From CAWVSB01 sp046710535 (GTDB lineage: Bacteria > Pseudomonadota > Gammaproteobacteria > Pseudomonadales > CAWVSB01), in NCBI GenBank assembly GCA_046710535.1, contig JBKEHH010000008.1:62001-126000 (forward strand): a stretch of 64,000 nucleotides of DNA, read 5' to 3'. Below the pieces are notes generated by a model. It ran no database searches, was not told where the DNA came from, and worked only from the letters and a program-made list of their open reading frames with translations. This document shows positions 54,612-64,000 of this stretch, piece by piece. Each line of letters opens with the position of its first letter. Position 1 is the stretch's first letter. The translations under genes and the position numbers were made by a program.

Positions 54612-55897
54612 GCGATACCAACAATCTAGCAGAGTTAAAACCCGACGAGTTTTTGCTCAGCTTATTTAATACCGCCGTTAGCGCCGCTAGCCCACACCAA
54701 ACACTGCCCAGTTTTTTACCTGCCAACACCAATCGTAAAGCTATTGTTATTGGCGCTGGTAAAGCGGCGGCGTCAATGGCACAAAGTATTGAGCAGCATT
54801 GGGAGGGCGAACTAAGCGGCATAGTCGTAACGCGTTACGGACATGACTTACCCTGCAATACGATAGAGGTCGTACAAGCTTCCCATCCAGTCCCCGACAA
54901 CGTCGGCGAGAAAACTGCTCAACGTATTTTGGATCTAGTCTCTACGCTAACTAAAGATGACTTGGTCATTTGCTTAATTTCTGGTGGCGGCTCATCACTG
55001 CTAGCACTGCCGGCCGACGGCATCAGTCTTACTGACAAACAAAAAATTAACAAAGCATTACTGAGATCTGGCGCGGCGATAGATGAAATGAACTGCGTGC
55101 GCAAACATTTATCAGCTATCAAAGGCGGCAGGTTAGCCGCCGCTTGCCACCCCGCTCACGTTATCACCTATGCTATATCAGACGTACCCGGCGATGAGGC
55201 AACCGTTATTGCATCAGGTCCAACAGTTGCAGACCCGACAACATCAGCTGATGCGCTAACAATATTACAACACTACAAAATTGCAGCACCTGACAACATA
55301 TTAAGCTGGCTAAACAGTAGCGTTGCTGAAACCATAAAGCCCGGCGACGATATATTGAACGGCTGCGAGTATCACTTAATCACCACCCCCAAAGCTGCCC
55401 TAACTGCCGCAATTAACAGGGCAGAAAAAAGTGGTATTGGTGTGTTATCTCTAGGTGCCCAGATCGAAGGTGAAGCCAGTGAGGTGGCTAAACAGCATGC
55501 CGATTTAGTTGTCTCTATCATTAATGGTGAACATGAAACAAAACGGCCCTGCGTAATTTTATCTGGCGGTGAAACTACGGTAACCTTAAAAGGTAATGGC
55601 CGCGGTGGTCGCAACGCCGAGTATTTATTAAGCCTTGCTAATTGCCTACAAGGCACACCCAACGTTTATGCCCTAGCCGCCGATACTGACGGCATAGATG
55701 GCAGTGAAGACAACGCCGGAGCTCTGCTCTTACCTAGCACATGGCAACGCGCATTAGACTTAGACATTGACCCCGTCGCCATGCTTGCCAATAACGACGG
55801 GTATAGTTTTTTTGAGCAGCTAGATGATTTGATTATTACTGGGCCGACACGAACTAATGTAAATGATTTTAGAGCGATATATATCGCTGGTGAGTAG
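54608..55897 (+). CDS. Glycerate 2-kinase (MOFRL type)
   Basis: A 429-aa kinase of the GckA/TtuD group that makes 2-phosphoglycerate from glycerate. It carries VIGAGKAAASMA, LISGGGSSLLALPA and LSGGETTVTLKGNGRGGRNAEYLL. The ATG at 54608 overlaps the hyi stop (ATGA) and is chosen over an in-frame TTG at 54596. A tartronate semialdehyde reductase, which would connect the two steps, is not in the window. Confidence 0.92.
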   Translation: MSDTNNLAELKPDEFLLSLFNTAVSAASPHQTLPSFLPANTNRKAIVIGAGKAAASMAQSIEQHWEGELSGIVVTRYGHDLPCNTIEVVQASHPVPDNVGEKTAQRILDLVSTLTKDDLVICLISGGGSSLLALPADGISLTDKQKINKALLRSGAAIDEMNCVRKHLSAIKGGRLAAACHPAHVITYAISDVPGDEATVIASGPTVADPTTSADALTILQHYKIAAPDNILSWLNSSVAETIKPGDDILNGCEYHLITTPKAALTAAINRAEKSGIGVLSLGAQIEGEASEVAKQHADLVVSIINGEHETKRPCVILSGGETTVTLKGNGRGGRNAEYLLSLANCLQGTPNVYALAADTDGIDGSEDNAGALLLPSTWQRALDLDIDPVAMLANNDGYSFFEQLDDLIITGPTRTNVNDFRAIYIAGE

Positions 55898-56229
55898 CTA
55901 GCTAACTCAATCTTAGGGCATGGGATATCTAAATCTAGAAACTGCCAAAGATAGGTCTATTGGAAAGTCAGCTTTGTCTGCAGAAAGCAGAAAGCAGAAA
56001 GCAGAAAGCAGAAAGCAGAAATCTTACATTAAGGCAAAATTAATGCTACTCGTACAAGCTGTCACTAGTAGCGAGATACTAATATTTCTGACGAGATTAA
56101 GACTTTGCTTATAACGGCGCGTTGATAAGCGAGTTGCCCTATAACAAAATGTAACAAGAGCCTAGGGTGACTATCGAACATAACTTTGCTGCATCGCTTG
56201 ATAAGATTATAGAGCTCTAGCTCACTAGT
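55898..56229. other. Gene-free stretch with heptanucleotide repeat
   Basis: A 332-nt interval without a convincing gene. Only a 42-nt tandem repeat (listed separately) stands out; otherwise I see nothing in it. A short open frame at 55920 crosses the repeat but looks accidental. Confidence 0.65.
55980..56021. repeat. Six perfect GCAGAAA heptamers
   Basis: GCAGAAA is repeated exactly six times without error (42 bp). A seven-base unit changes the reading frame when copies are gained or lost, but no gene spans it here. It precedes a decayed permease gene. Confidence 0.9.
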
Positions 56230-57474
56230 ATGAGAGAGACATATGATGATCAACCTGCGACTCTTCCCCGCACTCTGTCGCCCTGGCAGCTGACATTTTA
56301 TGGCGTTGGTACAATTTTAGGCGCTGGCATATACGTGCTCATTGGAGAAGTTGCAATAGTAGCAGGAATGTGGACACCCCTGTCATTTATTATGACTGCA
56401 CTATTAGCCGCATTAACAGGTTTATCATTCGCTGAGCTGTCAAGTCGATTCCCTCTCAGCGCAGGCGAAGCCGTATATGTAAAACAGGGCTTTAACAACA
56501 AGTGGCTGTCTGTGACGGTAGGCCTGGCAGTAGTACTGACAGGAATAGTATCTAGTGCGACGCGGGTAAACGGGTTTGTCGGCTATTTTCGTGAGTTTGC
56601 AAACCTGCCTGACATTATAGTGATCTGCGTGGTATGTATTCTACTCGGCGTGGCAGCGGCCCGGGGGGTATTGCGGAGTCTGTCAATGTGGCGATCGTAA
56701 TCACCATTGCTGAAGACCTCGGATTGATCGCGTTTGTTATTGTTTAATTGCCCGCAGTGATGAATCGAGAAGTAATGTCACTAGTGCCTCAAGCGATGAG
56801 TGATTCGTCACTTTGGTAAGGCCTGCTTTCTGGAGCCGGAGTCGCCTTTTATGCCTTCATCGGTTTTGAAGACATGGTCAATGTTGCCGAAGAAGTAAAA
56901 TACGTACGCCGCGTGATGCCGCGGGCCATCGTTTTGACCTTAGTTATTACTTCGATACTTTATTTTGTTGTAGCATTTGTAGTTATTCAGGCTATACCTT
57001 TGGCGGAACTCAAAGCCAGCGAGGCACCATTAGCAAAGGTATTTTACCAAGCGACTGGGTCTTCAAGCATGATAAGTGTCATTGCGTTATTCGCAGTAAT
57101 AAATGGCGCGCTCATTCAAGTGGTAATGGCTGTACGAGGGCTTTATGGCGGGGGCAGACAAGGCTGGCTGCCGAAAGTGTTCGCCAAGGTACATAAAAAA
57201 ATCAAACATCGTTATTGGCAACTGGCTTGGTAACTTTACTTGTTCTAGTTTGGCTCTGTGACTGCCTCTTGGTACATTGGCGCGGCTAACTTCATTTATC
57301 ATTCTGGTGATTTTCACTGTGGTGAATTCCGCATTGGTGCGAATCAAAACACGTAATAATGATTCGCAAGAAGACAGTAGGTTTTATTATGTCCCCATGT
57401 GGGCTCCCATTGCAGGAACAATATCCAGCGCTCTATTTGTCGCAATTAATAGCGTCGCGTTACTACAGAATTAA
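56230..57474 (+). pseudogene. Decayed APC-family amino-acid permease
   Basis: The first 150 residues read as an amino-acid permease (LTFYGVGTILGAGIYVLIGEVA, ALTGLSFAELSSRFP, GEAVYVKQGF). Lesions follow: a frameshift in a six-G run at 56663-56668, stops at 56745-56747 and 56817-56819, then FYAFIGFEDMVNVAEEVK and a GLYGGGRQGWLPK segment in the restored frame, and at least two more shifts after about 57200. The end overlaps gcdH by 4 nt. It is not functional. Confidence 0.88.
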
Positions 57475-58655
57475 AAAGCCGGAATACCAGTCTGCGTACG
57501 ACCAAGAATTAAGCCATGAATATCATGAGTACCTTCATAGGTATTCACTACTTCCAAATTCACCATATGACGCATAATAGGGTATTCATCAGAAATACCA
57601 TTGCCGCCCAACATATCGCGAGCGGTGCGGGCAATGTCTAATGACTTACCACAGGAATTACGCTTAATAAGCGAGATAAGTTCTGGCGATACATTGCCCT
57701 GCCCCATTAACTCGCCTGCCCGAAAGCAGCCTTGTAATGCCAAGCTAATGTCAGTTTGCATATTGGCGAGTTTCATTTGTACCAATTGATTGGCGGCTAG
57801 TGGCCGGCCAAACTGTTTACGGTCCAACACGTATTGACGCGCGGTATGCCAGCAATCCTCGGCTGCACCCAGTGCGCCCCAAGCTATTCCATAACGGGCA
57901 TTATTTAAACAACCAAACGGACCTTTTAGCCCGCTAACGTTTGGTAATAATTGATCTTCACTGACAAACACTTCGTCCATCACTATCTCGCCAGTAATCG
58001 ATGCACGCAGCGCTAACTTGCCTTCAATTTTAGGCGCACTTAAACCCTTCATACCTTTGTCTAAAATAAAGCCACTGATTTTACCGTCGTCTGTTTTTGC
58101 CCACACCACAAACACGTCAGCTATTGGGCTATTCGATATCCACATTTTACTACCGCTAATACTATAACCACCGTCTACGCTGCGGGCACGAGTAAGCAGT
58201 CCACCAGCATCTGAACCGTGATCTGGCTCGGTTAAACCAAAACAACCAATCCACTCGCCAGTGGCAAGTTTCGGTAAATACCGTTCTCGCTGCTCTTCAT
58301 TGCCGTAGGCATAAATGGGGTACATAACTAAGGAGGACTGCACGCTCATCATTGAGCGATAGCCAGAATCGACTCGCTCAACTTCGCGAGCGATTAAACC
58401 GTAAGAAATATAATCCACCCCAGAGCAACCGTAGCCATGAATGGTTGAGCCTAATAAGCCCATTGCGCCCATCTCTTTGAATATGGCAGGGTCTGTTTCT
58501 TCAGCCCTAAAAGCTTGCTGCACACGTGGCTTTAATTTGTCTTGGGCATATTGCGCGGCACTATCTCTTACTAAGCGCTGCTCGTCAGTCAGTTGCTGCT
58601 CTAGCAAAAACGGGTCTTGCCAGGTGATTTTTTGCCATTTATTGCCATTAGACAT
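57471..58655 (-). CDS. gcdH: Glutaryl-CoA dehydrogenase
   Basis: A 394-aa acyl-CoA dehydrogenase that oxidatively decarboxylates glutaryl-CoA to crotonyl-CoA (lysine and aromatic breakdown). It has family-specific blocks ERVDSGYRSMMSVQSSLV, GCFGLTEPDHGSDA, LRASITGEI and the catalytic Glu374 in NTYEGTHDIHGLILGR. It matches eukaryotic and bacterial GCDH along its length. The decayed permease lies downstream and a LuxR gene is divergent. Confidence 0.93.
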   Translation of the reverse strand: MSNGNKWQKITWQDPFLLEQQLTDEQRLVRDSAAQYAQDKLKPRVQQAFRAEETDPAIFKEMGAMGLLGSTIHGYGCSGVDYISYGLIAREVERVDSGYRSMMSVQSSLVMYPIYAYGNEEQRERYLPKLATGEWIGCFGLTEPDHGSDAGGLLTRARSVDGGYSISGSKMWISNSPIADVFVVWAKTDDGKISGFILDKGMKGLSAPKIEGKLALRASITGEIVMDEVFVSEDQLLPNVSGLKGPFGCLNNARYGIAWGALGAAEDCWHTARQYVLDRKQFGRPLAANQLVQMKLANMQTDISLALQGCFRAGELMGQGNVSPELISLIKRNSCGKSLDIARTARDMLGGNGISDEYPIMRHMVNLEVVNTYEGTHDIHGLILGRTQTGIPAF

Positions 58656-58806
58656 AAGGAAACCTATATTTCTGAGTAATGAGTATTTTGGTATCGATTC
58701 ATGGCCGCTATACTCAATACAAAGTTGAATACTATGACAACATGACTTAATGTGATCACATTACATTGAGTATTTACATAAGACAATAACCACGGCTTAC
58801 AACGTT

Positions 58807-59679
58807 ATGAGTAAGGCTTTGCCAAACAGCCCTATTGCCCAATTTAGCAAGTATACAGCTATGCTATTAGAAAAGGTTGGCAGCGATGAGTTTCCCGAAC
58901 TGATGGTCGCTATGTTAAAAGCCATGGTAACGATTAACGACGCCACGATTGTTGTATACCCCGACACCTTGGCACCCGTGATTGATTACTTTGATGCCCC
59001 AGAAGAAGGAGGCAGCCATAATTTAACTGTGTTTTTACAGGGCGCGTTCTTACTAGACCCATTTTATTTGTCCTATGCGGCGGATAAAAAACAAGGGTTT
59101 TACAGTTTGAAAGAGCTAGCACCCAGCGCCTTTAAAACCACTGAGTATTACAATACTTACCAACGTATATCTGGCATCCATGACGAATGCGGCTATTTAA
59201 TACCAACGGGGGGCGATGGCTTTGTAAATATCTCACTTAACCGCACGACCCTTGCGCGTAATTTTTATCAAAAAGAATTAAAACTATTGAAAGACATTGA
59301 ACCGATTGTCACTCAGCTTGCCCGCCAACACTGGCTAAGTAGCGCTAAGCCGGCGGTAAAAGGTCATAAAAACTTACGTAAACCACTACAGTCAGCCTTG
59401 GATGACTTTGGCGGCAGCGTACTTACCGACCGTGAATGCCAGGTAATTAACAAGGTATTACAAGGCCAAAGTACTAAGGCGATTGCTGGGAAGCTAACGA
59501 TATCCAATGAAACCGTAAAGCTGCATAAAAAGCACGCCTACGCCAAACTGGATATCAATTCTCAGTCAGAGTTATTTCACTTATTTTTAGACTCGTTAAT
59601 GAGTGTTGATAATTATACTGGTGGTGACACACTAGACTATTATTTAAACCACACAACGTCGGCCAATAAAAACCCATGA
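58807..59679 (+). CDS. LuxR-type HTH regulator
   Basis: A 290-aa regulator with a C-terminal LuxR-type HTH (about residues 207-268: LTDRECQVINKVLQGQSTKAIA, NETVKLHKKHAYAKLDI). The N-terminal 200 residues lack a receiver or autoinducer domain that I can recognise. It is divergent from gcdH (151-nt gap) and overlaps the next gene by 4 nt (ATGA), so it may control either. It is often seen beside TonB receptors in marine bacteria, but its signal is unknown. Confidence 0.85.
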   Translation: MSKALPNSPIAQFSKYTAMLLEKVGSDEFPELMVAMLKAMVTINDATIVVYPDTLAPVIDYFDAPEEGGSHNLTVFLQGAFLLDPFYLSYAADKKQGFYSLKELAPSAFKTTEYYNTYQRISGIHDECGYLIPTGGDGFVNISLNRTTLARNFYQKELKLLKDIEPIVTQLARQHWLSSAKPAVKGHKNLRKPLQSALDDFGGSVLTDRECQVINKVLQGQSTKAIAGKLTISNETVKLHKKHAYAKLDINSQSELFHLFLDSLMSVDNYTGGDTLDYYLNHTTSANKNP

Positions 59680-61265
59680 GTACGTCAACAAAAGAGCAAC
59701 AAACATTACAGCAACTGCTAAATAAAGGCTTTAACGCGCTATCTCAAGGCAATATCAAAGAAGCTTCAGGCTGTTGCCAACAAGCGCTAAAGGTAAAACC
59801 TGACTTAGTTCAGGCGCATTTTCTGGTTGGCCTTGTAGCACTCGAAACCGGCGAGAGAAAAACCGCCTTTCAAGCTTTTGGATCGGTTACAACTTTAGAC
59901 AAAAAACACGCTGCAGCCTGGGCACATTTGGCAAAATTACATATGGCTAATGGCGAAATCAACAAAGCGGATACGGCATTGCAACATGCACAACATATCT
60001 CAACCAAAGACCCTATGGTGCATGATTTAATAGGCAATATACTAACGCAAATGGGCGAGCATGGAGAAGCATTAAAAAGTTACATAAAAGCTAATCAATA
60101 TCGCCCCGACCATCCGCCATTTATGCTCAATTATGCAAACAACATGATTTACCACGGCTATAACGATGAAGCAAAAACGGTACTAAGTGACATTATCAAT
60201 ATTAGTCCAAATTACCCCCAAGCTCATTGGTCTTTAGCAGGCTCGCAAAAAGCGAAAAGCACCGCACACATAGAACAAATGAAAAAGGTAATCTCAACTA
60301 GCCCGCAATCAGAACGAGCGAAAGCTTTTTACTACTTTGCCATGGGTAAAGAGTATGAAGATTTAACAATGTGGGATGAAGCGTATGCAGCAATTGAGCA
60401 AGGCGCAAAACAGCGCCGTAAAACTATAGAATTTGATGAAGCCGCAGAAATAGCAACCTTCGAATATCTGCAGCAACATTTTACTAAAGAGTGGTTTGAT
60501 AATGCACCAGAGGGCAATTCTGACCGATCTCCAATTTTTGTATTAGGTCAACCCCGTACAGGGACTACATTAGTAGAGCGTATTATTACCAGCCATTCAA
60601 AAGTACATTCTGCTGGTGAGCTTCAACAATTTGGCCTAGCGATTAGAAGACTTAGCGGCCACCAAGATCCAAAGCGATTTTCAACAGAGTATTTTAAAGA
60701 GGCATTAGAGTTAGATCCAAAAAAAGTAGGTTCATTATATCTCACAACAACGAGAAAACTCGCCGGTGACACACCATATTTTGTCGACAAGCTGCCTCAA
60801 AATTACTTACTAATCCCGTTGATACTCAAAGCTTTACCTAATGCCAAAATCGTCCATCTAACCCGTCAACCTATGGATGCCTGTTTCGCCAGCTACAAAC
60901 AGCTATTTGCCGATGCCTATCTGCATTCATATGACCAAGCAGAGATGGCACGACATCATGCGCGCTACCGACATTTAATGGATGTATGGCGCGAGCGCTT
61001 CCCTAATCAATTTTTTGATATTTCTTATGAGGAAACAGCCCGTAATTTAGAACCAAATGCTAGAGCATTGATAGAATATTTAGGACTACCCTGGGAAGAC
61101 AGCTGCTTACATTTCCACAAGCAAGCGGGAGCAGTTTCTACCGCTAGTGCTGCGCAGATACGCGAGCCAGCACATACTCGGTCAATCGGGCGCTGGAAGA
61201 AATATGAGAAACAACTAAGTTTAATGAGTGATACCCTTGAAGCACAGGGTATCAAACCAGAATAA
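59676..61265 (+). CDS. TPR-sulfotransferase family protein
   Basis: A 529-aa cytoplasmic protein. Residues about 10-275 are TPR helical repeats (for example AAAWAHLAKLHMANGEINKAD). Residues 285-525 are a sulfotransferase domain with the 5'-phosphosulfate loop PRTGTT (293-298) and a 3'-phosphate segment VHLTRQPMDACFASYKQ. Such proteins are frequent beside TonB receptors and 2-oxoglutarate oxygenases in Cellvibrionales and related marine bacteria; the acceptor is not known. It is coupled to the LuxR gene by ATGA. Confidence 0.87.
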   Translation: MSTSTKEQQTLQQLLNKGFNALSQGNIKEASGCCQQALKVKPDLVQAHFLVGLVALETGERKTAFQAFGSVTTLDKKHAAAWAHLAKLHMANGEINKADTALQHAQHISTKDPMVHDLIGNILTQMGEHGEALKSYIKANQYRPDHPPFMLNYANNMIYHGYNDEAKTVLSDIINISPNYPQAHWSLAGSQKAKSTAHIEQMKKVISTSPQSERAKAFYYFAMGKEYEDLTMWDEAYAAIEQGAKQRRKTIEFDEAAEIATFEYLQQHFTKEWFDNAPEGNSDRSPIFVLGQPRTGTTLVERIITSHSKVHSAGELQQFGLAIRRLSGHQDPKRFSTEYFKEALELDPKKVGSLYLTTTRKLAGDTPYFVDKLPQNYLLIPLILKALPNAKIVHLTRQPMDACFASYKQLFADAYLHSYDQAEMARHHARYRHLMDVWRERFPNQFFDISYEETARNLEPNARALIEYLGLPWEDSCLHFHKQAGAVSTASAAQIREPAHTRSIGRWKKYEKQLSLMSDTLEAQGIKPE

Positions 61266-61382
61266 ATATGGTAGTTTAGAAACTAACACTGAAGGGGTAT
61301 ACAGCTTAAAAACTTGATTAGTTATGGTGATGACTTAAATATGTATTAATAACAGACTAAAAAATTAAAACTGGAGAATTAT

Positions 61383-63755
61383 ATGAATAAAATAAAGACA
61401 TTTAAACCTACTACTTCAACAGCGACTAAAACTAAACTCGCAATGGCTATTGCGGCGGCGGTAATGGCAACAGGACTGCCAACGACAGTTTTCTCGCAAC
61501 AACTTGAAGAAGTTCTGGTTACTGCCACCAAACGCTCCGAGTCTGTGCAAGATGTTCCTTTAGCAATTACCGCGTTTTCTGGGGATTTCACCAAAAGTGT
61601 AAACTTAAACGATGTCAAAGACTTAGTGTCGTTTACTCCAGGTATTACGGGGAATAGCCAAGATAGTTTTATCGACGCGATTAGTGTTCGTGGTATTCGT
61701 ACCCAAGACTTCGGCGTTGGCGGCGACCCTTCCGCTGCATTTTTCAAAAATGATTTATATGAAGGGCGTAATGGTAGCGCGGTAACGAGCCTATATGACA
61801 TTGAACGCTCTGAAGTTTTACGTGGCCCACAAGGCTTCTTGTTTGGCCGTAACTCTATCGGTGGTGCGATTAGCATTCATACCCAAAAAGCAGATATAGA
61901 AGGTGGCAATTCTGGCTATGTAGACTTAGATGTTGCAGAAGGAGGTCGTGCCGCCTTTGAAGGCGCTATAAACATTCCAGTGAATGACAATTTTGCCATG
62001 CGCCTTGCTGGCTATCATTCAGAAGAAGACGGTAGCATTGAAAACCAATTTAACGGTGAAGATTTAGCTGGTCATGATAAATCAGCTCTACGTTGGTCAA
62101 CGACCTTTGAATCTGAAAAACTACACATCGACACATTGGTTGAATTTGAAGATCGAGAAGGTACGGGCTCGCTATATCGTGCAGCAGAATAAGGTGCTGA
62201 ATGGGAAAATATTGAAGCTAATCTGGGCGATATTGACCTACGCGGCGGTGACTATGGCATCGATTCAGATAACAAATCAGGTAGTACCGATGAAGGTGAA
62301 ATACTCACCTTAGGCTTACGAGTAGACTACGATTTTGATAATTTCACACTAACCTCTAACACTGGTTATAAAGATCATGATTACTTCTACACAGAAGATT
62401 ATGACGGTACTCCGTTAGACATTAACAACTACCAGCAAGACCAGACAGGCGACTACTTTCAACAAGAAGTAAGAATAACCTCTAATAGCGAAGGCCCGCT
62501 TTCTTGGTATGCCGGCGCGTCTTACTATAAAGAAGAAATAGATGCCAAATTCACAAGCGCAGGTGCAGAAGACTCGTTCTGCCAATACTATGGTAATGCC
62601 AATTACCCTGGCAATGATTTTACTGGCTGCGCCGATTACTACACTTACAATAGCTCTAGCTTTAATCCATCAGCCGATGGCAGGTTAGTCGAAACAGGCC
62701 GTATAAAAGGTGAGTATTCTGGCTGGGCTGTATACGTAGATTTAAACTATGCAATCACTGAAGAATTAGACTTTGGATTCGGGGTAAGGCATACCGATGA
62801 CACTAAAGATTTTGCCATTAGTGTACCCACCCCCGCCAGTGAACTTGGCGCACTTTTCTTCTATGGTTATAGTACAGATGGATTCATAGAGTCAGAAGAG
62901 GATTGGAGCGACACCCAAATTCGAGCAATTGCACGTTATCGCCCTAACGATACCGCCTTGTTTTATGCCAGCTTCACTGAAGGCTATAAATCTGGAGGCT
63001 TTGGTAGCTTTGCGCTAAATAATGCAAGCGGGAAAGCAATAGGCTTTGGGGAAACTGACGATGAAGAAGATGTAACTCAAGCAGCAGGTTTCCAGGCTAA
63101 TATTTTCAATCCTGAAACAGTAGACTCTTATGAGATTGGCTATAAAGATACGTTATTTGATGATACTGCTGACATCAGCTTAACGGCCTTCTTATATGAC
63201 TATAAAGATTTGCAAGTAGTAGTAGGCGATGGCGGTGCCGCCACTATTAAAAATGTTGGCCAAGCAGATGGCTATGGTTTAGAAGGCACTATTACAACTA
63301 AACTTAGCGAAAATTTTAGTTTGTACATTGCGCTTTCATACCTAAATACCGAAGCCAACGATTTACAAGATATTTGTGCTCTAGGAGATAATAATGGCTG
63401 TGAAGGTAGCTCATTATATTGGGCTCCAGAATGGTCAGGGGCAATAGTTCTAAATGGCAATCACCCAATTGATGGTGGTGAAGTTCGCAGCAGTCTAGAA
63501 CTGTTTGGCGAATCAGAACGTGGTGGAGGTTTCGAAGATTTAAATGAAACCAAGATTGATTCATCCTATGAAGCGGCGTTTCGCGTTGGTTATCACTCAG
63601 ATGATGCCTGGAGTCTAGGCTTATACGTAGAAAACTTAACTGATGAAGACGGATGGGATGGACAAAACAACGGCTCTGGCATACTACCATCAGCCTTCTT
63701 CGGCCCTAAACGCCCTCGTACTGTTGGCGTTAACTTTAGCTACGAGTGGGAATAA
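61383..63755 (+). pseudogene. TonB-dependent receptor with one in-frame stop
   Basis: The frame 61383-63755 would encode a 790-residue outer-membrane receptor: signal peptide (about residues 1-39), TonB box LEEVLVTATKR, plug domain (PQGFLFGRNSIGGAI) and a beta-barrel ending PRTVGVNFSYEW. One codon is TAA at 62190-62192 (codon 270, AAE*GAEW); the reading frame on both sides is otherwise clean, read by hand. The stop would truncate the barrel after about a third. It is a recent pseudogene or a sequence error; the ligand is unknown. Confidence 0.85.
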
Positions 63756-63788
63756 CCGCTCAATAACCACGTTTAGTTAAGCTATAAC

Positions 63789-63821
63789 AAAAAGCGCTAT
63801 AGACTCTATAGCGCTTTTTTT
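63789..63821 (+). terminator. Terminator after the TonB receptor
   Basis: AAAAAGCGCTATAG pairs with CTATAGCGCTTTTT over at least 11 bp around a tiny loop, followed by T7. A-run and T-run flanks mean it may work in both directions, serving also the convergent gene beyond 63837. Confidence 0.88.
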
Positions 63822-63836
63822 ATGCCTGTAGAAAAG

Positions 63837-64000
63837 CTAGGCAGGAAATTGATAATTTTGTGGCACAACAAAACCAAATTGATATACGATCCGTGGCGAC
63901 GAGGTATTAATAATATCAGTGCTATGCACTGCCTCACTGGGAAAGAAACCCCACAATGAATTTTCAGCAACATCTATCGCTTGCCCCGCAATAACCGGGT
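63837..64000 (-). CDS. C-terminal part of a gene, perhaps a 2-oxoglutarate oxygenase (runs off window)
   Basis: A frame open from the window end to a TAG at 63837-63839 (53 residues). The segment SLWGFFPSEAVHSTDII followed by NTSSPRIVYQFGF holds a His and a later Arg, spaced as in the C-terminus of Fe(II)/2-oxoglutarate oxygenases (distal His, co-substrate Arg). The identity is tentative. It faces the TonB receptor and lies beyond a shared terminator. Confidence 0.5.
   Translation of the reverse strand, partial: PVIAGQAIDVAENSLWGFFPSEAVHSTDIINTSSPRIVYQFGFVVPQNYQFPA

Noticed and set aside
55980..56021. GCAGAAA array as a CRISPR
   Set aside because: The copies are contiguous with no spacers, only 7 bp each and no cas genes nearby. 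It is a microsatellite.
56663..56668. Programmed frameshift at the six-G run in the permease
   Set aside because: At least two further frameshifts and two stops lie downstream, so the gene is decayed.
61379..61876. 165-codon open frame on the minus strand opposite the TonB receptor N-terminus
   Set aside because: Shadow of the receptor gene, which has an unmistakable signal peptide, TonB box and plug.

Overview
The window looks like chromosomal DNA of a free-living, aerobic gammaproteobacterium, most likely a marine one. The order rpoE-rseA-rseB-rseC-mucD-lepA-lepB-DUF4845-rnc-era with a divergent nadB, followed by sdhE, ygfZ and ung, is the arrangement of Pseudomonas, Cellvibrionales and relatives. 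Base composition is moderate (mid-40s percent GC by eye). The mixture of a Na+-pumping oxaloacetate decarboxylase, many acyl-CoA enzymes, a TonB receptor and a TPR-sulfotransferase suggests a marine Cellvibrionales-type organism. That placement is inference, not a measured classification.

Layout. 1-8.3 kb (minus strand): envelope-stress operon and translation/secretion housekeeping genes, headed by a consensus sigma-E autopromoter. 8.4-12.6 kb: nadB, sdhE, ygfZ, ung and a truncated hemoglobin. 12.6-12.9 kb: a hairpin-rich non-coding stretch that resembles a dispersed repeat. 13-19.6 kb (minus strand): a complete-looking coenzyme F420 operon (npdG-cofE-cofD-cofC-fbiC) that continues into a KshA-like Rieske oxygenase. 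This is the most notable locus. 19.8-28.6 kb: SDRs, a DUF1499 protein, a coniferyl-aldehyde-type dehydrogenase, a pair of acyl-CoA dehydrogenases and a nucleoside permease-like lipoprotein. 28.8-32.6 kb: a two-component system with an unusual sensor kinase plus two small conserved genes. 32.7-36.3 kb: rubredoxin and oadGAB. 36.5-40.2 kb: dusC, an acyl-CoA ligase and a periplasmic asparaginase.

40.3-48.3 kb: a disrupted beta-propeller/GGDEF sensor, a phytanoyl-CoA dioxygenase-like gene, lipoproteins, and an enoyl-CoA hydratase, hot-dog dehydratase, CMD protein and thioesterase. 48.3-56 kb: central carbon genes (pyruvate kinase, malate synthase G, hydroxypyruvate isomerase, glycerate 2-kinase), which together make a glyoxylate/glycerate route feeding pyruvate. 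56-57.5 kb: a heptanucleotide microsatellite and a heavily decayed amino-acid permease. 57.5-64 kb: glutaryl-CoA dehydrogenase, then a divergent LuxR regulator, TPR-sulfotransferase and TonB receptor (one in-frame stop), and the end of another gene on the minus strand.

Three genes between 40 and 64 kb are broken: a nonsense codon plus a frameshift in the propeller/GGDEF gene, multiple lesions in the permease, and a single nonsense codon in the TonB receptor. No tRNA, rRNA, CRISPR array or transposase was seen. The many acyl-CoA and SDR genes, together with the KshA-like Rieske protein, suggest catabolism of lipids or steroid-like compounds. The physiological use of F420 here cannot be read from the window.
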